A stretch of 64,000 nt of DNA from Bacteroidota bacterium (GCA_023417935.1 JAEZDY010000014.1:1-64000), one strand, 5' to 3'; positions 46,274 through 55,922 are shown, numbered from the stretch's first letter. Program-made: numbers and translations. Notes: a model not told the origin generated them from the sequence alone.

Positions 46274-47035
46274 TCAACTATTAAATCTCTTGATTACACG
46301 TAATTTATGTGTGTAGATACCTAGTTCTTTGTTAAATATGCCGTTATGATCAACTGAATCAATGCGTACTCTGCCGTTTGCGTGAATTATAGAACCATCG
46401 CCTGTAAGAATGCCGGTATGAATAATTCTGCCCTCTTCATTATCAAAAAAGGCTATATCGCCGATTTCTGATTCACCAATCAAATCAATGTACTCCCCTG
46501 GGTGGTTAGCCTGGTCTGATGCATCTCTGGGCATGCTGATACCTGTAAGTTTAAATGCCATCTGAATCAAACCTGAACAGTCGATTCCAAATGGTGAACG
46601 ACCACCCCATAAATATGGTGAGTCCACGTATTTCATGGCCGCCTTAACCAGATTAAGTCCATTGTATGTTTGTGGCTCAACAATTTTTCCTTTTGTGAGT
46701 TTAAACGTCTGATCTTTTATGGAAAAATGATCATTCAGTCCTGGTACTGAACTGCCATAGACTAAAGTGATAGTTCTTTGAGAGGAAGAAAACACAGCAG
46801 TTGTGTCGCCAACCAACATGCCGGATAATGCAGAATCATCAGTTGAGGTTTCAATCTGGTTGAATTCACACCAACCTTCATAATTGTCGTGCAGGGAGGC
46901 AATTTTTAACCATCCGCGGCTCTCATCCTTTATAATAACATGATCACCAAAAAGCAGTTGATTCACCATTTCTGATTTGCTTGATGGTTCTGACCGTACC
47001 GAAATCATTGAAAGCCAGCAACTTCCTTTAGTCAT
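46274..47035 (-). CDS. NlpC/P60 (C40) family cell-wall hydrolase
   Basis: About 253 aa from the ATG at 47035, which matches homologue starts better than the earlier one at 47059. Two SH3b-like domains (about 10-60 and 70-130) precede the NlpC/P60 domain. Catalytic Cys153 is in GIDCSG, with histidines at 206 (IIHTG) and 218 (IIHANG). It likely cleaves D-Glu/mDAP peptide bonds. It has no signal peptide, as in YkfC-like cytoplasmic recycling hydrolases. Confidence 0.87.
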   Translation of the reverse strand: MTKGSCWLSMISVRSEPSSKSEMVNQLLFGDHVIIKDESRGWLKIASLHDNYEGWCEFNQIETSTDDSALSGMLVGDTTAVFSSSQRTITLVYGSSVPGLNDHFSIKDQTFKLTKGKIVEPQTYNGLNLVKAAMKYVDSPYLWGGRSPFGIDCSGLIQMAFKLTGISMPRDASDQANHPGEYIDLIGESEIGDIAFFDNEEGRIIHTGILTGDGSIIHANGRVRIDSVDHNGIFNKELGIYTHKLRVIKRFNS

Positions 47036-47169
47036 AGACAGTTTTTGCGGTTGTCGCAAATATATGTAATTAACATCACAAACCTGCCTTAGAACAGGCC
47101 TATGTTGATAACTTTTTTATTTTTAATACCTTTGTGTTCAATAGTGTTATACTTGTACTGAGAATATTT

Positions 47170-49245
47170 ATGAGAAAGGCTTTTATCTGGCTTCGGAATA
47201 ACTACAATCTACTGGAAAAGATCACTTTATTTGTTATAGTTATCTATTTGCTCATACTTGTATTTCCAAGGGAAGGTAAGTTTAAATATGAGTACCAGCG
47301 CGGTAAACCATGGCAACATGAGGATCTGATAGCGCAAGTTGATTTTGCTATTCTTAAGCCTTCAGAAGAATTTAAGCAAGAGCAGCAAAAGGCTCTCGAA
47401 GTGCTGCGCCCTCATTTTACCCGGAACAATTCAATTGCCGATTCACAGATTAATCTTGCTGTTAACTTCTTAAACAGTAGCCTTGATGCCCAATATAATG
47501 TTTCAGAAGAACCTGCCGGTGAAAGGGAAAAGAGTCTTAATGTGTTGCTTAGTACACTTGATACGCTTTTTTCACATGGAATAGTTAGTCTTACCAGTGA
47601 AATTGAAGACAAACCGGGCGATTATATGATTTGGATAATTGACGGAAATACCGCCGTTCAGTTGCCATTAAACAGGCTGTTCACCATTCAGAGTGCTGAA
47701 AAATATATCAGGAACCGGGTTGAAATTTCAAGTTTAGGACACAAGGAAATAGTATACAACACACTTGTAAATGCATTAAAGCAGAATATTATTTACGATG
47801 ACGAAGCTACGCAAAAGGCCCGACAAAATATTCTTAGTGAGATCACTAACTCAAAAGGACTGGTTCAGCGGGGTGAAAGGATCATATCAAAAGGTGAGCT
47901 GGTAAATGCCGAGAAGTTTCAAATATTGGAATCACTGCGTACTGACTATGAAAACAGACTGGGAACAACCTTTCAATACTTTAATATACTCATTGGACAG
48001 GGTCTGCTAATTTCGCTTACAATGATTGCCTTTATACTGTTTATGGTGTCATTCAGAAAAGATCTGTTTGCCGAAAATAAGAAACTGGTGCTAATGCTGT
48101 TGATGATTCTATTGATGGTAACTGCTGCCAGTATTACGATAAGAAACAATAGTGAATTATTGCATCTGTTACCATTTTGCCTTGTGCCAATCATAATCAG
48201 GGTTTTCTTTGATACGAGGCTAGCTTATTTTGTACATGTGGTTACCCTCATACTCACAGGCTTTATGGTGCCAAATGCTTTCGAATTCATCTTCATGCAA
48301 CTTATTGCTGGTATCATTGCTATTATTAGTGTCGCTGAACTTCGCAGGCGATCACAGTTTTTTATAACAGCTGCTGCAATTTTTACCTCATACTCAGCAA
48401 TATTCATAGGAATGCTTCTTATTCAGGATGGTAGTTTTGAAAATATTTCACAACGGCCATTCATTCTCTTTGCAGGAAATGCGCTGATTACCTTGTTTTC
48501 ATATCCACTGATATTTCTCTTTGAGAAGACATTTGGCTTTGTAACTGATGTAACTTTAATGGAACTGTCGGACACAAACAGTCCATTGCTTCGAAAACTT
48601 TCACAATATGCACCAGGTACATTTCAACATTCGCTACAGGTGGCAAATATTGCGGAGGAGGCGGTTTATTCAATTGGGGGCAATACCTTACTTGTTAGGG
48701 CAGGGGCATTATATCATGATATAGGCAAGATGGACATGCCTATGTATTTCATTGAAAATCAAACATCATCAATGAACCCTCACGATGAACTTGGTTACGA
48801 GGAAAGCGGCAGGATTATAGTTGGCCATGTGTACAAAGGCATTGAACTGGCAAAAAAGTATAAGCTACCTGAAGTGTTGGTTGATTTCATCAGAACTCAT
48901 CATGGTACAAGGCGGGCAGAATATTTCTACAATCTGAAAAGAATAGAATTCCCTGAAGAAGAGATAAACGATCAGCCATTTAAGTATCCGGGCCCTGTTC
49001 CTTTCTCAAAAGAAACCTCTGTACTAATGATGGCTGATTCGGTTGAAGCAGCTTCAAGAAGCTTAAGCAGACCAACTGCTGACAGTCTCTCAGACCTGGT
49101 TGACAGGATCATTGACAGTCAGGTAAAAGACAACCAGTTCAGCAACTCCGACCTTACTTTCCAGGATATTACCCGAATTAAGAAGATACTCAAGAAAAGG
49201 CTTATGAGCATCTATCACATCAGGATTGAGTATCCTGTATTATAA
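47170..49245 (+). CDS. 7TM-HD family phosphohydrolase (PgpH-like)
   Basis: About 691 aa from the ATG at 47170, the start that places the first membrane helix (about 10-35) naturally; a longer start at 47134 is possible. It has an N-terminal helix, an extracytoplasmic 7TMR-HDED domain (about 40-270), seven membrane helices (about 280-480) and a cytoplasmic HD domain (GALYHDIGK, HHGT). PgpH-type members hydrolyse cyclic di-AMP. The same gap serves the divergent C40 gene. Confidence 0.9.
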   Translation: MRKAFIWLRNNYNLLEKITLFVIVIYLLILVFPREGKFKYEYQRGKPWQHEDLIAQVDFAILKPSEEFKQEQQKALEVLRPHFTRNNSIADSQINLAVNFLNSSLDAQYNVSEEPAGEREKSLNVLLSTLDTLFSHGIVSLTSEIEDKPGDYMIWIIDGNTAVQLPLNRLFTIQSAEKYIRNRVEISSLGHKEIVYNTLVNALKQNIIYDDEATQKARQNILSEITNSKGLVQRGERIISKGELVNAEKFQILESLRTDYENRLGTTFQYFNILIGQGLLISLTMIAFILFMVSFRKDLFAENKKLVLMLLMILLMVTAASITIRNNSELLHLLPFCLVPIIIRVFFDTRLAYFVHVVTLILTGFMVPNAFEFIFMQLIAGIIAIISVAELRRRSQFFITAAAIFTSYSAIFIGMLLIQDGSFENISQRPFILFAGNALITLFSYPLIFLFEKTFGFVTDVTLMELSDTNSPLLRKLSQYAPGTFQHSLQVANIAEEAVYSIGGNTLLVRAGALYHDIGKMDMPMYFIENQTSSMNPHDELGYEESGRIIVGHVYKGIELAKKYKLPEVLVDFIRTHHGTRRAEYFYNLKRIEFPEEEINDQPFKYPGPVPFSKETSVLMMADSVEAASRSLSRPTADSLSDLVDRIIDSQVKDNQFSNSDLTFQDITRIKKILKKRLMSIYHIRIEYPVL

Positions 49246-49331
49246 ATCCTCAGTGTTTGGTAATATAAGGTTTACGTGCCCGGTTATTTAAGGTTACTCA
49301 TTCTTGCCTGGAATTGATTGGGGATTTTGAT

Positions 49332-49988
49332 CTACACCGGGGTTTTTAACTTTGCATTTTTAAGGTATCGCACAGCATATGGGCCCTCGTTAAAAAGCAG
49401 GTCGAGAATGCTTAAATTAGGAACAAAAGGCAGTCTGTCAGAAAATACCTGCGTATAGGGATTTAACTCGTGATCAGTTATATTGATGTCCTTAGTGCAC
49501 GACCTTTTATCAGCAAGTGCAACATAATCTTTCCTGAACTCATTGGTCAATTCAATAAGAGGGTTTATTTTAAGTGACGCATTGATAAATATTATGAGCC
49601 TCATGTTGAATGAAGTTAGTATATCACCCGAATCACAGAATATTCGTTCGAGTTGGTCTTTGTAATAAAGAAAGAAAGGCGACTTATTGTAAGCAGAAGC
49701 TATAGCTTTCCAATGTATTCGGTTCCATTGAGTTCTGTTATCAATCAGGATTTCGTGGGTCTTTGATGAATTACCAGAAGGTTTAATCACCGGAACTGTT
49801 AACCGGAGTATCCCGTTGGCTGTATAAATAACTGTCCTGTTCCTGCAGGTTTGTTTTGGAAATGTTTCGTGAACTTCAAAGACAATTTTTGACTTTTGGG
49901 CAATATGACAATATTGATCTATTGAAGGCAGATATGACAGTGGCAAGATCACTTCATGTGAATTACTATGAGACAGTTTATTAATCAT
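49332..49988 (-). CDS. WbqC family protein
   Basis: 218 aa of the WbqC-like family, starting with a typical LPLSYLPSIDQYCHIAQ segment and including the RTQWNRIHWKAIASAYNKSPFF motif. The family occurs in O-antigen and glycan loci, with a proposed sugar acyl- or glycosyltransferase-related role. Its start overlaps the end of the upstream GT39 gene by 8 bp, implying coupling. Confidence 0.82.
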   Translation of the reverse strand: MINKLSHSNSHEVILPLSYLPSIDQYCHIAQKSKIVFEVHETFPKQTCRNRTVIYTANGILRLTVPVIKPSGNSSKTHEILIDNRTQWNRIHWKAIASAYNKSPFFLYYKDQLERIFCDSGDILTSFNMRLIIFINASLKINPLIELTNEFRKDYVALADKRSCTKDINITDHELNPYTQVFSDRLPFVPNLSILDLLFNEGPYAVRYLKNAKLKTPV

Positions 49989-51618
49989 GGTGATGCTCCC
50001 TCAAACCTGTTTGCTCAATATTCACAACTCTTTGCACCACAATGGTGTCGGTTGGCAATGTTGATAGTCGCCACGCAGGTCTTTTGTATCCGGAGAGGTA
50101 GAAACTGGCTTCATGCCTTGTAGAGAAGAACGACATAAACCCCGGGTTGTCCCATCTTTCTTCTATAGTTTCCAGTTTTATCAGTGGACATAACTTCTGG
50201 TTTGGGACTTTTACAGGATAAGCAATAATATCGCCAACTTTTACATCAGAAATGCAGGTATTGTAAATTTTAAACCCGTTAGCCCGGGAATACCATTGCC
50301 ATCCCCAATGCCCAACTGACCAAATTTTAGAATCTTCACCATATTTTTGTCTGATATCCTTTGCATGGTTTCGATAAAATGCAGCATAATGATAATCAGA
50401 AATACTTAGTAGGATGCCGGCCAGAAGCGTAGAGCTCAGAGCAATAACCTTTAAGATTCTGGGGAAATCGATAGGAAGTGCTGGAATCACTAGCAGGTAA
50501 GCCGGGATAACAAGCAGAACATGTCGTGTTGCAATGAAAGGCGCAAACAAAATAATAAATACGGTTAGTGAGCTGAACCATAAAACAAGAAACACCCGTT
50601 TGTATGCTTCAAATTTCCTGGAAAACAGATCAGAGAAAATGGTTTTGTTTGTCAGGAACAATGTGGTGAAAATTACCAGGCCGAGGAGCATAAACACATA
50701 CCGTATAATTTCTTTTGATAGTTCATGTGATATGAATCCCATCCATGACAGTATGACAAATATGCTGAAACTGACAAACAAACTAATGATTATTGGAACG
50801 TATTTTTGTGGGCGCTTCTGTGTGGCGGCAAACATCATTAGGGAAAAAGGTGTAATAGCACCAATGCATGACAGAAATGACAAGGCAGTATCAGGTATTC
50901 CTTCTATTGATGATCGTCCGCTGCTTCTGGTAAACAGCTGAACATCATTGAATTCATATAGATTATATAGTGACCAGCCGGTTATAAATGCAAGGGGAAT
51001 GAAAATTGCAATTGAATGCGTAGGTTTCCTGTAGAAAAAAGGTGCAATTAACAGAACTACATAAAGAGGTACAATGGTGAATTTGATTAGCATAGCTAAT
51101 CCTAATGCGATACCTGCATAGGCAATATATTTAAATTCCTTTGACATACCTGCTTTTAGGAGAAAATAACCGAATGCAAGGGAAGCGGACAAGAGCGGTA
51201 TATCGGTCATAATATTCTGATTAATCAGAAAAGCGGGACTTAAGCCAAAGATCAAGGTTAAGAATTGAGCTTCACCAGGCTTTATCAATTGCACTGTAAT
51301 GAAGAAGAAATATAATGACAGCAGTGTAAATACTGAAACAAGAAGATGTAGAGGGATCTCGCTGAATGAAGTTAAATATCCTGTGAGGGCAAGTAAGTAA
51401 AAAAACAATGGAGGTTGGTTTGACTGGCTAAGGGGTTCAGGTACATTTCCCCAGTTAATAAATCCTGAAGATGGCTGAAGTGGCGCTTTTGAAATGTGGA
51501 TTGCGGCTTCAAGGTGATAGGCATCATCAATATGAAAAGGCTTTGTAACATTTAGGGCGGTTGCAATTAACCAGACTGATAGTATTACGAGCAAATCTTT
51601 ACCTGACAGATTCATCAT
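49981..51618 (-). CDS. GT39-like (ArnT/PMT) membrane glycosyltransferase
   Basis: 545 aa with about 11-12 membrane spans and a soluble C-terminal portion of ~110 residues. The conserved first-loop Asp pair is visible in PFHIDDAYHLEAA (about 30-42). GT-C enzymes of this type move sugars from polyprenyl phosphate carriers to lipid or protein in the periplasm. The acceptor here is unknown. Together with the overlapping WbqC-like gene it suggests a two-gene envelope glycosylation unit. Confidence 0.82.
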   Translation of the reverse strand: MMNLSGKDLLVILSVWLIATALNVTKPFHIDDAYHLEAAIHISKAPLQPSSGFINWGNVPEPLSQSNQPPLFFYLLALTGYLTSFSEIPLHLLVSVFTLLSLYFFFITVQLIKPGEAQFLTLIFGLSPAFLINQNIMTDIPLLSASLAFGYFLLKAGMSKEFKYIAYAGIALGLAMLIKFTIVPLYVVLLIAPFFYRKPTHSIAIFIPLAFITGWSLYNLYEFNDVQLFTRSSGRSSIEGIPDTALSFLSCIGAITPFSLMMFAATQKRPQKYVPIIISLFVSFSIFVILSWMGFISHELSKEIIRYVFMLLGLVIFTTLFLTNKTIFSDLFSRKFEAYKRVFLVLWFSSLTVFIILFAPFIATRHVLLVIPAYLLVIPALPIDFPRILKVIALSSTLLAGILLSISDYHYAAFYRNHAKDIRQKYGEDSKIWSVGHWGWQWYSRANGFKIYNTCISDVKVGDIIAYPVKVPNQKLCPLIKLETIEERWDNPGFMSFFSTRHEASFYLSGYKRPAWRLSTLPTDTIVVQRVVNIEQTGLREHHHD

Positions 51619-51701
51619 ATAGAGTGGAAACGAATAATATTTCTAAAAACGGAAGCAAAAATACATTAATCGTCTAATTATGTAGCCATATAATAAAAAA
51701 A

Positions 51702-51730
51702 GGTTAATGCCATTGCATTAACCTTTTTTT
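51702..51730 (-). terminator. Rho-independent terminator after the thioredoxins
   Basis: GGTTAATGC (51702-51710) pairs perfectly with GCATTAACC (51715-51723) around CATT. On the minus strand a T run follows (the A run at 51695-51701), so it terminates the thioredoxin pair. The T run on the plus strand makes it bidirectional. Confidence 0.85.
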
Positions 51731-51747
51731 ATAAACTCACCTGTTAC

Positions 51748-52113
51748 TTATTTTTTTTCTTGTGGCTGTAGCAATACATCATCAATAGCCTGAATAAGTG
51801 CTGATTTGGGAAGTGCGCCGGCAGCCATGCGTGGTTGTCCTTCAACAGGGCAAAAGAGCATACTTGGAATGCTTCTGATTCCAAAAACCTGAGAGAGCTC
51901 CTGTTCAACTTCAGTGTCAACTTTATAGATGTTTACCTTGCCATCATATTCTTTTGATAATTCCTCAAGAATTGGAGCAACCATTTTACAAGGTCCGCAC
52001 CAATCAGCATAAAAGTCAATTATACATGGCAATGTGCCTTCGAATTTCCATTCCTGGTTCTTTTCATAATCAAAAACCTTCTCTTTAAAGGTTTGTGTTG
52101 TCAAATGTTCCAT
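51748..52113 (-). CDS. thioredoxin
   Basis: 121 aa with the WCGPC active site (about residues 34-38), the catalytic Asp in IDFYADW and a cis-Pro in IRSIPSM. It should be cytoplasmic, as there is no signal. It reads after the lipoprotein thioredoxin, with 74 bp between, and is similar in sequence to it over its whole length, so the two look like a tandem duplication. Confidence 0.92.
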   Translation of the reverse strand: MEHLTTQTFKEKVFDYEKNQEWKFEGTLPCIIDFYADWCGPCKMVAPILEELSKEYDGKVNIYKVDTEVEQELSQVFGIRSIPSMLFCPVEGQPRMAAGALPKSALIQAIDDVLLQPQEKK

Positions 52114-52187
52114 TATTTTACTTTCAAGGTTTATACTTTATTTAATATCGTTGGTTATTAGCCTGTGTTCTGATGGCTGTTAGCTAA

Positions 52188-52694
52188 TTAGTTAGCAGTA
52201 ACCGGCTTGGCTAATAATATTTCTTTTACCATTTTTTCAAATTCGGCTTTTGGTAATGCACCCATGGTCATGGTAGGTTGTCCTTCAACCGGGCAATAGA
52301 GAATTGAAGGTATACTCCTGATTTGGAAAACACCTGCAAGTTCCTTCTCCTTATCAGTATCTATCTTGTATATTACTATGTCATCTTTATATTGAGCTGC
52401 CAACTCTGACATAATAGGAGCTACTTTTTTACAAGGTCCACACCAGTCAGCATAGAAATCAATAATACACGGTTTATCACCCAGATATACCCATTTGTCA
52501 GGATTAGCTTCATAATTGAAAACTTTTTCCAAAAACATGGCCTTATCCATTTGGATTACTTTGCCTGTGGTTGCAGTAGCAGGTTGTACATCATTTGATG
52601 CAAGGGTTGCAGTTTTATCATTAGTACCTGTTTGCGTGCAGGCAGTAATGCCAATTCCGCCAATTAGCAGAATAGATAGAATGATTTGTTTCAT
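52188..52694 (-). CDS. exported thioredoxin lipoprotein
   Basis: About 168 aa from the ATG at 52694. That start yields a short lipoprotein signal with lipobox ending ITAC; an upstream frame to 52772 adds residues without signal character. A thioredoxin domain (WCGPC, IRSIPSI) follows a ~40-residue linker. It should act as a periplasmic, membrane-anchored disulfide reductase. It lies directly upstream of the cytoplasmic paralogue in the same direction. Confidence 0.87.
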   Translation of the reverse strand: MKQIILSILLIGGIGITACTQTGTNDKTATLASNDVQPATATTGKVIQMDKAMFLEKVFNYEANPDKWVYLGDKPCIIDFYADWCGPCKKVAPIMSELAAQYKDDIVIYKIDTDKEKELAGVFQIRSIPSILYCPVEGQPTMTMGALPKAEFEKMVKEILLAKPVTAN

Positions 52695-52782
52695 CGTGGG
52701 CTGTTTAAATTGTTTCATAGATTTCACTCTGCAAAAATAGTGCAAATTTTCTTTAAAGCGCATAAATATCACTATTTTTTTT

Positions 52783-52790
52783 TACTTTTG
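52783..52790 (+). promoter_or_regulatory. possible -7 element upstream of the zinc-ribbon gene
   Basis: TACTTTTG fits TAnnTTTG, 86 bp before the start codon. No TTG at -33. A minus-strand TATTTTTG at 52732-52739 may similarly serve the thioredoxin pair. Confidence 0.4.
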
Positions 52791-52875
52791 TACCCGAAAG
52801 TTAATAATTTAATTCGAAACCAGTCAATTAACAATCTGTAAATATTATAGTTTACTATAAACTTTCAACACTAAA

Positions 52876-53265
52876 ATGGATTTAAAGCACATTTTCAAAG
52901 ATCTCAGAGATATTGATACCTTCAAGAAAAGGTTCAATAGTGAAGAAATTTGCCTAAAGGCAATTGCTGATGACAAGTGGGCCACAGGGTATACCTGCAG
53001 GAAGTGTGGGCATAATCATTACTGCGAGGGCAAAACGCCATATTCCAGACGCTGCACCAGGTGCAAAGCTGACGAGTCTGCTACTGCCCATACATTGTTT
53101 CATCATTGCCGAATTAACATCCTTGACGCTTTTGAGCTTGCCTACCGTATATGTTGTGCGCCTGATGTTTCAAGCTATGAGTTGTCGCGTGAAATGAATG
53201 CCCGGCAAATGACATGCTGGAAGTTTAAAAAACGTATACAGGAATTTGCAAAGATTAATAGTTAG
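52876..53265 (+). CDS. IS1595-like transposase zinc-ribbon domain protein, 129 aa
   Basis: The protein matches the N-terminal half of IS1595-type transposases: a zinc ribbon (CxxCGH at ~41-46 and CTRCKADESATAHTLFHH at ~60-78) followed by the helix-turn-helix-like segment (SSYELSREMNARQMTCWKFKKRIQ). It ends before the DDE/DDN catalytic domain. The frame is intact with a normal stop, and threonine aldolase follows after 27 bp. Either a domesticated DNA-binding remnant or a truncated transposase; I favour a retained small protein. Confidence 0.65.
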   Translation: MDLKHIFKDLRDIDTFKKRFNSEEICLKAIADDKWATGYTCRKCGHNHYCEGKTPYSRRCTRCKADESATAHTLFHHCRINILDAFELAYRICCAPDVSSYELSREMNARQMTCWKFKKRIQEFAKINS

Positions 53266-53292
53266 TGGTTATTTTGCCTAAAAATTAGTTTC

Positions 53293-54309
53293 ATGATAAT
53301 AGACCTGAGAAGTGACACTGTCACAAAGCCAACACCAGGCATGCTTGATGCCATGTTTAGTGCTGCAGTTGGTGACGATGTTTTAGGTGAAGACCCTACT
53401 ATTGCTGCATTAGAAAGTAAATTAGCAAAAATGTTTGGCAAGGAGGCAGGTCTGTTTTGTCCATCGGGTACTATGACAAATCAGATTGCAGTGAAAGTAC
53501 ATACTCAACCGGGAGAAGAAATAATTATGCACAAGCTTTCACATGTTTATTACTATGAGGGTGGAGGCATCATGATGAATTCAGGTGCTTCAGTGTGTTT
53601 ACTTGAAGGCGACCGTGGAAGGATAACTGCTCAGGATGTGCTTGATCATATTAATGCTGACGATATCCATAGACCGCCAACCGTTATGGTGGAGGTTGAA
53701 AACACGATGAACAAGGGTGGCGGTGCAATTTATGATAATGACAGTTTGGCAGCAATTTCACAAATCTGTCAGGCTAATGGTTTGAAGTTTCACCTGGATG
53801 GTGCAAGAATATTTAATGCCTTGGCTGTTACAGGACAAAAACCAGAAGAGTGCGGTAAACTCTTTGATAGTATTTCAATTTGTCTGTCTAAAGGTCTTGG
53901 GGCACCTGTTGGTTCAGTGCTTATTGGGAAAAAGGAGTTTATTACTAAGGCACGCCGCGTGAGAAAGGTTTTTGGTGGAGGTATGAGGCAGGCGGGTTAC
54001 CTGGCTGCAGCCGGCATTTATGCACTGGATAATCATGTGGAGCGATTAAAAGAGGATCACCAAAAAGCACAGCAGCTTTCAAAGGTACTTGAAACATTGC
54101 CTTGGGTAGAAAAGGTTTATGATTGCCAAACCAATATTGTTCTTTTCTGTGTGAAGGCACCCAACACAGCTATTTCGGTTGTTAAAAAACTTGAAGAAGC
54201 CGGTCTTTACGGAATTGACTTTGATAAAACCACTGTACGTCTGGTAACACATCTGGATGTTTCTGATGACATGTTAACAGAAGCAATTAATATTCTTAAA
54301 CGATTCTAG
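53293..54309 (+). CDS. ltaE: low-specificity L-threonine aldolase
   Basis: 338 aa, PLP-dependent beta-eliminating lyase family. It starts with IDLRSDTVTKPTPGM, and the cofactor Lys200 lies in SICLSKGLGAPVG. It cleaves threonine or allo-threonine to glycine and acetaldehyde. Its stop codon is shared with the convergent molybdopterin-type gene (CTAG, 54306-54309). Confidence 0.93.
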   Translation: MIIDLRSDTVTKPTPGMLDAMFSAAVGDDVLGEDPTIAALESKLAKMFGKEAGLFCPSGTMTNQIAVKVHTQPGEEIIMHKLSHVYYYEGGGIMMNSGASVCLLEGDRGRITAQDVLDHINADDIHRPPTVMVEVENTMNKGGGAIYDNDSLAAISQICQANGLKFHLDGARIFNALAVTGQKPEECGKLFDSISICLSKGLGAPVGSVLIGKKEFITKARRVRKVFGGGMRQAGYLAAAGIYALDNHVERLKEDHQKAQQLSKVLETLPWVEKVYDCQTNIVLFCVKAPNTAISVVKKLEEAGLYGIDFDKTTVRLVTHLDVSDDMLTEAINILKRF

Positions 54310-55922
54310 TTTCTTGCAAGTGAGTGCAGTATGTCGCACCCATGTTCGAACATTGGATTGTAATTATCTTCCTCATTCATCCTGAAGAGCAATTTACTAC
54401 TAGTGCAAAATTTCGGCAGAAGGGAAGCTATTTCAAAAGTAATATCGTCAATTGACTCAAACCTATCATACCCACATCTTGAAAGGATTTCTTCCAATTG
54501 CTTCCAAGAGTCAAATTGTAAAGGACTTTGCATTTTCTTGTCCACTTTTTGAATAACACGTTGACTGTTGGTGAATGTACCTCCTGTTTCAAAGGGGAAT
54601 GAGGAGGGTAGCACCAAATCAGCCATCTTTGCTGTTTCGGTAAGGAAATAATCCTGCACCATTAGAAAATTACTCTTTGATAGTAATTTTACCATCTCAT
54701 CCTTATCTAATGCACATCCAATTGGGTCTTCTCCGAAGATGAACAATGAACTATAACCTGTATTCCTAAGTTTTGTTAGAGTGCAGCCTTTACCGGTAGG
54801 TAACTCTTTCGAGCGCCAGTTAAATTGAATTGTACTTCTAAGAAAGGGATCGTCCCATGCAGTAGCGCCAGGTCCCAGATTCCCCATAATACCTATATCA
54901 TGCAGGCCATGGGTATTATTATTTTCCTTTACCAGAAGAAGTCCAGCTCCAGTTCTTCCATGTTTGCCGGTAAGCAGTGCCAGGTTAAATATTTCACCAC
55001 AAGTGTGTCCTGACAGCTCTTTCTCAGCAAACACGATTACAGCATGTGCTTCATTTCTATATTCAGAAGCAAATTTTTCTATAAGTTCATGCGGTACACC
55101 AGCTTCTCTCTGCAGGTTATTATAATCAAGCGCTAGCAACGATTTCTTGAAATTGTCGAAATTATCAACCAGATTCTTAATGTAATCATGGTCCTCGAGT
55201 TCATTCTTGACAATTAAATAGTTAACAGCCTTGATAAAGTGGAAATATGACTTTATATGCAGAAAAGAATCAGCCTTTTCAATGATATCAGAGTCAGGGT
55301 TGTTGGTAATAACCTCAACAGGTATATTGAATTCAGAGTGATCCTTGAAGATGAAATATCCTGCAACAGGGTTGTCTGTATGAACTCTGGAGCCTATGAT
55401 ATATATTTTCTTCGATTCAGTAAGCTCAGCGAATGGAATATTGGCTCTTGATAATTTAGTATAGCTGGTGCCACGGCCCAGGTAATGAAAGCTGCCAATA
55501 TTATTTGAATAAGCCCCGGCCCTGCATAGTTTCATTACCAGGTATTGCTCTTCGTTGGTTAACCTTGCTCCGGCAAAAAAAGCTTTTTCGTCAGGATCAC
55601 CACTTATTATCCTTTGATACAATATATTGAATGCCTCCTCCCAGCTAACAGGCTCAAGACCGGTATTTTTTCTAAGAAGAGGCTGAGTAATGCGATCAAT
55701 ATTCAATATGCTTTCATAGCCTTTTTGTGGATACTCACAGATTGTGCCATCGTTGTTGATCAATCCTTCTACACCTTCGCACTTTATAACCCCTTCTGTT
55801 TCCTCAAATAACTTTAACGTGCATCCAACTGAGCAAATATTGCATATTGTATTAAATGATCGGGTGTAGGCTGGCAGGTTGTGTGTTGCCTGAGGTTTGG
55901 TGAGAAGATGTTCAAAAGACAT
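54306..55922 (-). CDS. orphan NuoG/FdhA-like molybdopterin-oxidoreductase-family protein
   Basis: 538 aa. An N-terminal 4Fe-4S motif (Cys27, 30, 34 and 62) is followed by the molybdopterin oxidoreductase fold (EPVSWEEAF; ARLTNEEQYLVMKL). The residue aligned with the Mo-ligating Cys/Sec of formate dehydrogenase (after the NNI segment, about 155) is Gly, and the C-terminal molydopterin dinucleotide-binding domain appears absent. This resembles NuoG, which has no Mo. No NuoE/F, formate channel or Mo genes adjoin it, so its partner and reaction are unknown. It converges with ltaE. Confidence 0.8.
   Translation of the reverse strand: MSFEHLLTKPQATHNLPAYTRSFNTICNICSVGCTLKLFEETEGVIKCEGVEGLINNDGTICEYPQKGYESILNIDRITQPLLRKNTGLEPVSWEEAFNILYQRIISGDPDEKAFFAGARLTNEEQYLVMKLCRAGAYSNNIGSFHYLGRGTSYTKLSRANIPFAELTESKKIYIIGSRVHTDNPVAGYFIFKDHSEFNIPVEVITNNPDSDIIEKADSFLHIKSYFHFIKAVNYLIVKNELEDHDYIKNLVDNFDNFKKSLLALDYNNLQREAGVPHELIEKFASEYRNEAHAVIVFAEKELSGHTCGEIFNLALLTGKHGRTGAGLLLVKENNNTHGLHDIGIMGNLGPGATAWDDPFLRSTIQFNWRSKELPTGKGCTLTKLRNTGYSSLFIFGEDPIGCALDKDEMVKLLSKSNFLMVQDYFLTETAKMADLVLPSSFPFETGGTFTNSQRVIQKVDKKMQSPLQFDSWKQLEEILSRCGYDRFESIDDITFEIASLLPKFCTSSKLLFRMNEEDNYNPMFEHGCDILHSLARN

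Noticed and set aside
52876..53265. Intact IS1595 insertion sequence
   Set aside because: The catalytic domain is missing and no terminal inverted repeats were seen.
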